Shown: one piece after another, positions 1-4,895 of the stretch
Position numbering within the stretch: position 1 is the stretch's first letter
Layout of the letters: the number at the start of each line of letters is the position of its first letter
DNA from: Candidatus Iainarchaeum sp.
GTDB taxonomy: Archaea > Iainarchaeota > Iainarchaeia > Iainarchaeales > JAFGBZ01
NCBI GenBank assembly: GCA_016218635.1
Contig: JACRDJ010000028.1
Coordinates: 1-8,104 of the forward strand
Direction: 5' to 3'
Length of the DNA: 8,104 nucleotides
Notes under the pieces: model-generated
Databases searched by the model: none
What the model was told of the DNA's origin: nothing
The model's input: only the letters and a program-made list of their open reading frames with translations
Program-made: the position numbers and the translations under genes

Positions 1-252
1 ATCCTCTACTACGGAGGCCTCTTCACCTACCCCGCCACTGCATCCGCTCCCGAAGGCAAACTCCGCCTCCTCTTTGAGGCCAACCCAATCAGTTTTATTG
101 CCAAACAGGCCGGAGGAATTGGAAGCAACGGAACCCAGGACATCCTGGACCTCAAACCCCAATCACTCAGCCAAAAAACCCCGCTCTACGTCGGAGACAC
201 CGAAAGCATTGCATTAATTGAGAAGCACCTCCGGAAGGAGAAAACCAAATGA
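1..252 (+). CDS. fbp: Fructose-1,6-bisphosphatase class I, C-terminal part (partial)
   Basis: The frame is open from the first base to TGA at 250-252 and gives the last 83 residues of a protein whose start lies outside the window. The segments YYGGLFTYPA, GKLRLLFEANPISFIAKQAGG and a late ILDLKPQSL...PLYVGDTESI match the conserved C-terminal region of class I fructose-1,6-bisphosphatase, including the KLRLLFEANP stretch that forms part of the sugar-phosphate site in this family. The enzyme removes the 1-phosphate from fructose 1,6-bisphosphate in gluconeogenesis, in the cytoplasm. The class I type is not the usual archaeal one (many archaea use the bifunctional class V enzyme) but is known in some archaea. 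Its stop overlaps the ATG of the next gene (ATGA at 249-252), suggesting translational coupling. Identification is from recognised motifs, not a search. Confidence 0.9.
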   Translation: MLYYGGLFTYPATASAPEGKLRLLFEANPISFIAKQAGGIGSNGTQDILDLKPQSLSQKTPLYVGDTESIALIEKHLRKEKTK

Positions 253-563
253 TCGGCGAAATAACCCTCCTTGACATCTTCGGCGCGTCCGGACTCATCA
301 TCCTGCTCATCGGATTCTATCTGGAGCACTTCCGGCAATACGCACGGACCCATTTCGTATTCAACCTCACCAACCTCATCGGCTCCGCCATCCTCGGAAT
401 CTATGCGTACGAAATCGGCTCCAACGTATTCCTCGCCCTTGAATTCATCTGGGCCGCCATCGCCGGGGCATTCCTCCTCCAGTACTTCCTTAAAGAGCAA
501 AGCACCCGAAAAACCCAACCAGCCGTTTCCCGTCCGCACCCCAAAACCGGCAAAAAAAGATAA
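249..563 (+). CDS. Small three-helix membrane protein, CBU_0592-like
   Basis: This 104-residue protein begins at ATG 249, overlapping the fbp stop by four bases. It has about three hydrophobic segments, roughly residues 9-25, 38-55 and 59-80, and a basic, lysine- and arginine-rich tail (ends KTGKKR) probably facing the cytoplasm. The pattern FNLTNLIGSAILG followed by ALEFIWAAIAG resembles the CBU_0592 family of small membrane proteins of unknown function, in which a hydrophobic NLxG stretch precedes an E-x-x-W segment. No enzymatic role can be assigned. Its overlap with fbp suggests co-transcription, and an oligo-T stretch follows seven bases after the stop. The family call is from memory of the motif and is moderately sure; the reading frame is well supported by the overlap and hydrophobicity. 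Confidence 0.75.
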   Translation: MIGEITLLDIFGASGLIILLIGFYLEHFRQYARTHFVFNLTNLIGSAILGIYAYEIGSNVFLALEFIWAAIAGAFLLQYFLKEQSTRKTQPAVSRPHPKTGKKR

Positions 564-565
564 AA

Positions 566-576
566 CCCCTTTTTTG
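566..576 (+). terminator. Oligo-T transcription stop after the fbp operon
   Basis: CCCC followed by six T residues (570-575) lies seven bases after the stop of the membrane protein gene. Archaeal RNA polymerase stops at oligo-T tracts without needing a hairpin, so this is a plausible end for the fbp transcript. It lies directly before the operator-like palindrome of the next module. Confidence 0.5.
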
Positions 577-624
577 AATGAAACTCCCAAACATAGCTTT
601 TTTTATAAGTTTGGTAGTTTCATT
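577..624 (+). promoter_or_regulatory. Inverted-repeat operator bracketing the AbiE promoter
   Basis: The left arm AATGAAACTCCCAAAC (577-592) is the reverse complement of the right arm GTTTGGTAGTTTCATT (609-624) at 15 of 16 positions. The arm centres are 32 bases apart, about three helical turns, so both face the same side of DNA. The 16-base spacer holds the TATA box, and the right arm ends seven bases before the toxin gene ATG. AbiEi antitoxins are known to repress their own promoter by binding inverted repeats, so this is the likely operator of the downstream AbiEi-like protein. The left arm lies before the inferred transcription start, which argues against an RNA hairpin. The repeat is directly seen; its role is inference. 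Confidence 0.7.
601..608 (+). promoter_or_regulatory. TATA box of the AbiE-like operon
   Basis: TTTTATAA, within the run CTTTTTTATAAG at 597-609, is centred about 26 bases before ATG 631. In archaea that spacing puts the transcription start at or next to the ATG, predicting a leaderless mRNA. No good ribosome site precedes ATG 631, which fits. A second AT-rich stretch, TTAAATAT at 623-630, is too close to the ATG to serve this start. Confidence 0.6.
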
Positions 625-630
625 AAATAT

Positions 631-1278
631 ATGAAAATACCCCTGTATAATCGGCTAAAACGCCAGGCGCACAAGGAAATGGCAATCCTGCAGGATATCC
701 TGATGGACGCAGTCTATTCACTGGAAAAAAATGCCGTCCTTCACGGCGGAACCGCCATATGGCGGTGCTTTCAGGGGAACCGATTCTCCGAAGACCTGGA
801 TTTCTACGCCTCACCCAAACCCGCATTCAGGGAAAAAATGGAAGCATCACTTCAGATACTGGGGATCCAGTTTACTAAATTCAGAGAGACCTCTGCCACG
901 ATTTACTCACGGGCCTCGAAAGAGAACACCTCAGTCGAACTGGAAATAGCGCTTCGCCCATTCAAAAACCCCTCCGTTTCGGTCTATGAAAAAGCGGACG
1001 GAACCACCATGGACATTTACACCCCCTCCGTCAACGAACTCCTCATCGAGAAACTGAACGCCTACAAAAACCGAAGGCTGATCCGCGACATTTACGACGC
1101 ATATCACTTAAGCCGATACTGCGAACCCAATCCGGCGTATAATAAAACGGCCTTTTCCCTGCTGGAGAACGCCCCAAAACCAACGGATGAAAGCAACCTC
1201 AAAAATCTCATTCTAACCGGAGTGGTTCCAGAATACCCGGAAATGATCAGAACCCTCCAACGAAGGTTTTCCCCATGA
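631..1278 (+). CDS. abiEii: AbiEii/MenT-like nucleotidyltransferase toxin
   Basis: The 215-residue product has the nucleotidyltransferase signature: GGTA at residues 39-42 followed by SEDLDFY, with D55 and D57 as the metal-binding pair. E103 or E105 in VELEIALRP is a candidate third acidic residue. Later, EKLNAYKNRR and RDIYDAYHL (R152, D153, D156) match the K and R-x-x-D-x-x-D motifs typical of AbiEii toxins. Family members act in the cytoplasm as toxins; the mycobacterial MenT relatives add nucleotides to tRNA ends and block translation. It is shorter than the Streptococcus AbiEii toxin. ATG 631 was chosen because a TATA box sits 26 bases before it and homology starts soon after; the frame stays open back to 271 but there overlaps the membrane protein gene. 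Its stop overlaps the antitoxin start (ATGA at 1275). The toxin comes first, the reverse of the classic order. Confidence 0.85.
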   Translation: MKIPLYNRLKRQAHKEMAILQDILMDAVYSLEKNAVLHGGTAIWRCFQGNRFSEDLDFYASPKPAFREKMEASLQILGIQFTKFRETSATIYSRASKENTSVELEIALRPFKNPSVSVYEKADGTTMDIYTPSVNELLIEKLNAYKNRRLIRDIYDAYHLSRYCEPNPAYNKTAFSLLENAPKPTDESNLKNLILTGVVPEYPEMIRTLQRRFSP

Positions 1279-2054
1279 AATACATGAAGGAATTACTGAC
1301 ACGCTTTCAGGACCGGACACTTTTCTCGATACGTGACATCCAAACAGCCCTTAAATCCAAAAAAATATCGACCCCCTATCTTCACAGTCTGCTCCATCAC
1401 CTGCAAAAAAAAGGAAAACTCACCCGCATCACCAAGGGAGTTTACACTTTCCGGGAGGACCCCGTCATCAGTGGATTCGCCTTCACGCCATTTTACTACG
1501 GACTTCACCATGCATTGTCCATTCACCAGTTATGGAGCCAGGCATCCGCATTAGTAATTATCACCGGGAAAAAAATCCGTTCCGGAACCCGCCCCCTCAT
1601 GGGAGAAAATGCAGTCATCCGCCGAATCAATCCCGCCTATCTGAACGGATTTGAATTCATTTCCTATTACGGGAAATGGATTCCGGTATCCACTCCCGAA
1701 AAAACACTCATTGATTTCATTTACTTCAGGCAAAAAATCCCTTCCGAAGCCAAAGACCGGCTCCTGGAAAAAATAAGCATTCCCACACTGAACAAATACC
1801 TCAAACCCATGCCTTCCTGGACAAAAAAAAGAGTGAACAAAATACTGCTGGCCCACCGTATTTCGGAAGAAACAAGCGTGAAGGACCGAAAAGAAATCCG
1901 GCATTTCCTGAAAAAGAAAAAGACCGGAAGAGAAACATTCAAAGACCCAAAAAAGACCCGTCGGAAAAAAACAGAACTTGATCCGGAATTCATTCAGCAA
2001 ACCATGGAAAGTATCCGTGACTTTAAGGCCGGCCGGGTCCGCCAAGTCCGCTGA
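1275..2054 (+). CDS. abiEi: AbiEi-like antitoxin / transcriptional repressor
   Basis: This 259-residue protein starts at ATG 1275, sharing ATGA with the toxin stop; the in-frame ATG at 1284 is an alternative. Residues 1-60 read as a winged helix-turn-helix: a helix around FSIRDIQTAL, a recognition-type helix YLHSLLHHLQKKGKL, and a wing LTRITKGVYTFRE. Residues 68-150 (FTPFYYGLHHALSIHQLW, then VSTPEKTLIDFIYF) match the AbiEi-type antitoxin domain. The C-terminal third is very basic (KKKKTGRETFKDPKKTRRKK, about 213-232) and ends in a short charged helix. The expected role is to neutralise the upstream nucleotidyltransferase and repress the shared promoter through the inverted repeat at 577-624. 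Classic AbiE systems place this gene first; here it is second, which would delay antitoxin synthesis relative to toxin. Family call is confident; operator binding is inferred. Confidence 0.82.
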   Translation: MKYMKELLTRFQDRTLFSIRDIQTALKSKKISTPYLHSLLHHLQKKGKLTRITKGVYTFREDPVISGFAFTPFYYGLHHALSIHQLWSQASALVIITGKKIRSGTRPLMGENAVIRRINPAYLNGFEFISYYGKWIPVSTPEKTLIDFIYFRQKIPSEAKDRLLEKISIPTLNKYLKPMPSWTKKRVNKILLAHRISEETSVKDRKEIRHFLKKKKTGRETFKDPKKTRRKKTELDPEFIQQTMESIRDFKAGRVRQVR

Positions 2055-2070
2055 AACAGGACTCTTACGG

Positions 2071-2080
2071 GTTAAAGCTT
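2071..2080 (+). promoter_or_regulatory. Possible TATA-like element before the dph6-like fragment
   Basis: GTTAAAGCTT is centred about 26 bases before ATG 2100, the spacing expected of a leaderless archaeal promoter. It could be the relic of an older dph6 promoter. The match to a TATA box is weak and unsupported by other evidence. Confidence 0.25.
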
Positions 2081-2099
2081 TCACATTCAAACAAGGCAT

Positions 2100-2174
2100 A
2101 TGAAACTCTGCGGGCTTTCTTCAGAGGGGAAGGAATCTGGAAAACCTATCTTTTTATTATCAAAGGAAGAATAA
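2100..2174 (+). pseudogene. Short ORF resembling the N-terminus of dph6 (possible remnant)
   Basis: ATG 2100 opens a 24-codon frame ending at TAA 2172-2174. Its first 13 residues, MKLCGLSSEGKES, match the start of the intact dph6 product, MKLCALFSGGKDS, at 9 of 13 positions, including the GK and S of the ATP-binding loop. Over those 39 bases about 27 are identical, beginning with an exact run of 11 (ATGAAACTCTG). Similarity stops after that. This could be the scar of an older dph6 5' end left when relBE was placed between promoter and gene, or a decayed duplicate. Chance cannot be excluded for so short a match. As a functional peptide it is unlikely: the phosphate-binding glycine pair SGG is replaced by SEG. 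Confidence 0.4.
2150..2160 (+). promoter_or_regulatory. Probable TATA box of relBE
   Basis: CTTTTTATTAT is the only strongly T/A-rich stretch before relB. With archaeal spacing it predicts transcription starting near 2180, a few bases before the GGTGA ribosome site of relB. No experimental support; the motif is loose. Confidence 0.4.
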
Positions 2175-2189
2175 ATGATGGGTGAAAAA

Positions 2190-2378
2190 ATGAGTAATGC
2201 TAGCATAACCGCCGTATATGAGGAACTGAAGTCCCTGCGCAAAGAGGTTGAACTGGTAAGAAATGCCCTAATTCCCGAAGAAGAGATTTCTCAAAAAGAA
2301 ATGAGGGAAATCCGGCAAACACTCAAAGAAATGAAGGCCGGAAAAGAAAAAACATTTCAAGAAATATTCCGAAAATAA
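2190..2378 (+). CDS. relB: RelB-like antitoxin (archaeal aRelB type)
   Basis: From ATG 2190 the product is 62 residues, nearly all helical and highly charged. Residues 5-25 (ITAVYEELKSLRKEVELVRNAL) have heptad-like spacing suggesting an amphipathic helix, followed by IPEEEISQKEMREI and a lysine-rich C-terminal helix. This resembles archaeal RelB, which wraps around RelE as extended helices and lacks a classic DNA-binding fold. ATG 2190 is preferred over ATG 2175 and 2178 because GGTGA at 2181-2185, a match to the archaeal ribosome-binding sequence, sits four bases before it. The stop is ten bases from the relE start, so the pair is an operon. The protein would bind RelE in the cytoplasm and block its ribosome-dependent mRNA cleavage. 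Sequence conservation in this family is low, so the call rests partly on the RelE neighbour. Confidence 0.72.
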   Translation: MSNASITAVYEELKSLRKEVELVRNALIPEEEISQKEMREIRQTLKEMKAGKEKTFQEIFRK

Positions 2379-2391
2379 GGCGATAAATCTG
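2378..2391 (+). promoter_or_regulatory. Ribosome-binding site and CTG start of relE
   Basis: AGGCGAT (2378-2384) matches the archaeal site AGGTGAT at six of seven bases and lies four bases before CTG 2389, the same spacing seen for relB. Because the relE frame has no ATG, GTG or TTG before the conserved region, this site is the main support for initiation at CTG. Confidence 0.5.
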
Positions 2392-2661
2392 TTTGAAGTA
2401 AGATTTAGCCGCAAAGCAGAAAAATTCATTGAAACCTGTGAAACAAAAATCCGGGAGAGACTGGAAACCACATTCAACGATTTAGGCCAAACCCCGGTTC
2501 CCGCACAAAAATATGATCTGCGAAAGATTAAGGGTGCCGAAGATATCTACCGGATTCGCCTTTCCAGTTACCGGATAATTTACGAAATTTTATGGAAAGA
2601 AAAAATTATAAGAGTAGTTGCAATAGAAAAAAGAACGGACAACACATACGATTTTCTGTGA
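2389..2661 (+). CDS. relE: RelE-family mRNA interferase toxin with CTG start
   Basis: The frame codes for 90 residues reading (M)FEVRFSRKAEKFIETC at the start, which aligns with the usual RelE/ParE opening of the type M-x-E-V-x-F-S-x-K-A-x-K-F. The centre has the hallmark DIYRIRLSSYRIIYEI (about 52-67), including R and Y residues used by RelE toxins, and the end VVAIEKRTDNTYDFL matches the final strand with a conserved basic-x-x-x-Y pattern. RelE cuts mRNA on the ribosome. The frame is open from 2335, after an in-frame TGA at 2332, yet has no ATG, GTG or TTG; CTG 2389 fits both the family N-terminus and a ribosome site four bases upstream. The toxin follows relB by ten bases and its TGA lies eight bases before dph6. 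A mutated or deliberately weak start are both possible. Confidence 0.82.
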   Translation: MFEVRFSRKAEKFIETCETKIRERLETTFNDLGQTPVPAQKYDLRKIKGAEDIYRIRLSSYRIIYEILWKEKIIRVVAIEKRTDNTYDFL

Positions 2662-2669
2662 AAAAGTTC

Positions 2670-3344
2670 ATGAAACTCTGTGCCCTTTTCTCCGGCGGAA
2701 AAGACTCCACCTACGCCATGTACCTCGCCCGGAAAGCCGGGCACGCCATCGACTGCCTGCTCACCATCCAGTCCAGCTACGTGGAGTCCTACATGTATCA
2801 TTTACCCAACATTCACCTCACAAAACTACAGGCAGAAGCAATGCAATTGCCCCAGTTCATGGTCAATTCCGCTGAAGGAAAAGAAGAAGAGCTCAGGCCC
2901 CTCCGGGAAGCCCTTGAGAAAATAAAAAAAGAACGCGGAATCGAAGGCATCACCACCGGCGCGCTGGCCTCCGTATACCAGAAAACCCGCATTGAAAAAA
3001 TCTGCCAGGAACTCGGCCTTAAATGCATCAGCCCGCTGTGGGGAAAAAACGAAATCAGCTACTGGCACGAACTCCTGGAGAACAGATTCAAAGTCATGAT
3101 TGTGGCCGTGGCCGCGCACGGACTGGACGAAAAATGGCTGGGCAGAATCATGGACAAAGCGGCCGTTGCGGAACTGGAGAAAATTCCCGGCATTCACCCT
3201 GCCGGCGAAGGCGGGGAACTCGAAACCCTCGTGCTCGACTGCCCCCTCTTCCACCAAAAACTGGTCATTTTGGAAAGCGAAAAAAAATGGGACAAAAACA
3301 AGGGGGAACTGCGCATCACCAAGGCAGAACCCGGAAAAAAATAG
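2670..3344 (+). CDS. dph6: Diphthine--ammonia ligase, Dph6 / archaeal PP-loop family
   Basis: From ATG 2670 the product is 224 residues, the normal size for the archaeal family. It starts with the PP-loop SGGKDS (residues 8-13), which binds ATP in N-type ATP pyrophosphatases. Further family landmarks are ITTGALASVYQKTRIE, CISPLWGKN and the C-terminal GEGGELETLVLDCPLF. Dph6 carries out the last step of diphthamide synthesis, the ATP-dependent amidation of diphthine on the conserved histidine of elongation factor 2, in the cytoplasm. ATG 2670 is chosen over an in-frame ATG at 2592 because homology begins there and the longer form would overlap relE; GTGA at 2658-2661 is a possible ribosome site. 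It lies eight bases after relE, so probably shares its transcript, an odd partnership for a housekeeping enzyme. It converges with hicA, one base away. Confidence 0.92.
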   Translation: MKLCALFSGGKDSTYAMYLARKAGHAIDCLLTIQSSYVESYMYHLPNIHLTKLQAEAMQLPQFMVNSAEGKEEELRPLREALEKIKKERGIEGITTGALASVYQKTRIEKICQELGLKCISPLWGKNEISYWHELLENRFKVMIVAVAAHGLDEKWLGRIMDKAAVAELEKIPGIHPAGEGGELETLVLDCPLFHQKLVILESEKKWDKNKGELRITKAEPGKK

Positions 3345-3345
3345 C

Positions 3346-3569
3346 TTATTCAATAAACCTGAAGAAGTCCTCCCGGCTCATCTGCAGGTCTTTCTTGATT
3401 ATTTTGATAAGCAACCTATTCCAATGGGTTCGTTTCCGTGAACCGGAATGGATGTTTTCCTTCCATCCGGGTGAATAAACCGATGATGACTTCCCGTTAT
3501 CCGTGTCTGCCTGAAGCCAAGCTTAATCAAAACCTTAATGAGCGCGCGTGGCGTTAAAGAGGAAGGCAA
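3346..3569 (-). pseudogene. hicA: HicA-type mRNA interferase toxin, frameshifted
   Basis: Reading from TTG 3569, the protein begins MPSSLTPRALIKVLIKLGF, then RITGSHHRFIHPDGRK and IPVHGN: the classic HicA double-stranded-RNA-binding-like fold with the catalytic histidine in the GSHH segment. After ...NEPIGIG the frame runs into a stop at 3399. In the neighbouring frame the missing family end is present: LLIKIIKKDLQMSREDFF, ending at TAA 3346-3348. Adding one base near 3413-3416 (for example GGTTG back to GGTTTG) restores a 74-residue HicA of normal length. HicA toxins cut mRNA. The start TTG lies two bases after the hicB stop, and no better start exists after it. As read, the toxin is truncated and probably inactive; sequencing error in a short T run is equally possible. 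Confidence 0.8.
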
Positions 3570-3571
3570 GC

Positions 3572-3781
3572 CTACCCCTGAAGCACTTGAACACCCACAA
3601 ATTCTGTTTTGGAAGACTTGGGGGCATCTTCCAGACAAAGTTCAATAACTTCACGGGTCCGCTTCAGCAATTCATCCATGGTCTTGGCCTGGGTATGACA
3701 GCCCTGCAGTTCAGGAACATCCGCCACCAGCCAGCCTTCCGCGTCCCTCTCAATAATAACCGTAAACCCTTTTTTTCCCAT
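3572..3781 (-). CDS. hicB: HicB-type antitoxin
   Basis: The 69-residue product has the complete small HicB pattern: FTVIIERDAEGWLVADVPELQGCHTQ followed by TMDELLKRTREVIELCLED, the partly degraded RNase H-like fold that binds and blocks HicA. ATG 3781 is preferred over 3808 because GTGAT at 3785-3789 lies three bases before it and because homology begins there. The protein ends soon after the fold, with a short tail (TEFVGVQVLQG), so there is no added helix-turn-helix or ribbon-helix-helix DNA-binding domain; autoregulation of the usual HicB type is therefore doubtful. hicB precedes hicA by two bases, an order opposite to the most common hicAB arrangement. If hicA is truly broken, this gene is an orphan antitoxin. 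Confidence 0.88.
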   Translation of the reverse strand: MGKKGFTVIIERDAEGWLVADVPELQGCHTQAKTMDELLKRTREVIELCLEDAPKSSKTEFVGVQVLQG

Positions 3782-3811
3782 CAAATCACTAAAAACACTT
3801 GCATCCAACCC

Positions 3812-3820
3812 AATAAAAAA
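3812..3820 (-). promoter_or_regulatory. Probable TATA box of hicBA
   Basis: On the minus strand TTTTTTATT is centred near 3816, placing a transcription start near 3790, just before the GTGAT ribosome site and ATG 3781. This supports 3781 rather than 3808 as the hicB start, since 3808 would lie upstream of the message. Confidence 0.5.
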
Positions 3821-3859
3821 CTTTGGAAACCCCGCGCAGCCGCCTCCAAAAGCCGGGCT

Positions 3860-4887
3860 TTAGCTGGTCGAAGCCGTCCACTCCAAAACCGAGGAACGAA
3901 CCGACGCCACATATTCTTCAACGTTATTCTCGGAAGCAGGAGCATACTTGGGGATGATTTTTTCCACCGTATCCAGCCCGCCGCCCACATAACCCGCACC
4001 TGAAATCAGCGCATACCAGTGATCAATGCCCTGCCCCCAGGAATCATACTGACACCATTCGCGGCCGTTTTGTGCCGTGAACTTGATTCCCGGGCAGGAA
4101 GCCGAATACATAATGTTGCCGATGGAGTGAGTCCGGACAGCCACTCCCGCAGTCCCGAACGAGGACTCCTGCTTAAAGAAAGCCAATGCAATGGCCGGAT
4201 CAATCCCGTATTCCCTGCCTTTATCATAAAAGGTTTGTCCCAGGCCCCTGGCCGGAGAATGATTGGCCGCCAGAATGGCATTAATCTGTGCGGCAGACAG
4301 ACAGGGAGCCCGAACCACCGGCAGAGGAGCGGAAACCGGAACGGGAACCGGGCAGGCGGAAACCGTATCAACAGGAGGACTGACCGGGAACCTATCCGCC
4401 CCCGGATTAAACACGGACTTCACCACTTTTTGATCCACGCACAGCAGGCAACCCAGAATCGAAGAACAGGTTTCACAGGCCGCCCCCGCCCGCACATTCA
4501 AAAAAACCTGTGCCAGCGCGGAATCGGCTGAAGTCCCGCCAGGACGGGTCACTCTCACCGCAACCGCTACCATCCGCATTTCGGACGGAGTAGGCAAACG
4601 CACGGAAAGCGTGCTTTGGCCGGGCGCATTGGAAACCGTTCCCGTGGAACCCAAAGAACCCGAATCCCATTCACAGGTGACTCCCTCCTTTCCGCATTCG
4701 AGGTCTGAAGGCCCAATCCGGGCAATCACCTGGATTTCTTTTCCCGCATCAAAGGTTGAAAAATTAGGCGGGGACTCAATGGAAACCGTCAGGGACTCCA
4801 TTCCATCCAAGGCAACGGAAACCGCAAACGAACCAACCCGATTCCAAGCATGAAAACAAACGTCAGCATGAAACGGCGGTCAAACAT
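3860..4887 (-). CDS. Secreted glucosaminidase/SLT-like muramidase with Ig-like domain, frameshifted signal peptide
   Basis: From ATG 4887 a signal peptide is read, MFDRRFMLTFVFMLGIG, but that frame stops soon after. The rest lies in the neighbouring frame; one lost G at GGG 4837-4839 would explain this, and restoring it gives 342 residues. From TTG 4810 alone the product is 316 residues, to which these numbers refer: Ig-like region about 7-108 with C39, C46 and W48; Cys motif C112, C115, C121, C124; proline/valine linker about 140-168; catalytic-type domain about 172-316. That domain carries GIDPAIALAFFKQESSFG with E215 as likely general acid, then HSIGNIMYS, a conserved YDSWGQGI, and IIPKYAPASENNVEEYVASV, typical of GH73-like glucosaminidases. 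These cut peptidoglycan sugar chains outside the cell. It follows the larger paralogue by eight bases, probably one operon. GTG 4896 is an alternative start. Confidence 0.75.
4439..4477 (-). other. Cys-x2-Cys-x5-Cys-x2-Cys module, smaller hydrolase
   Basis: Coding segment for CETCSSILGCLLC, followed by VDQKVVKSVF. The four cysteines and the flanking residues recur in the larger neighbour (5766-5804), in the same place between Ig-like and catalytic domains. No known named domain is recognised; two disulfides, a metal site or lipid attachment are possible. Confidence 0.6.
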
Positions 4888-4895
4888 ATTCAGCA

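Noticed and set aside
271..630. In-frame upstream extension of the AbiEii-like toxin to position 271
   Set aside because: It overlaps the membrane protein gene in another frame, is a low-complexity S/P-rich translation, crosses the terminator and promoter, and adds residues unlike any AbiEii N-terminus.
2592..2669. Longer N-terminus of Dph6 from ATG 2592
   Set aside because: It overlaps the real relE frame and gives a lysine-rich stretch before the family start MKLCALFSGGKDS.
3846..3862. Small hairpin AAAGC-CCG-GCTTT at the end of the smaller hydrolase gene
   Set aside because: A five-base stem overlapping the stop codon with only four T residues after it is too weak to call a terminator.
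3548..4003. Plus-strand frame of 151 codons over hicB
   Set aside because: It is antisense to hicB, whose family match is strong; no motif is seen in this frame.
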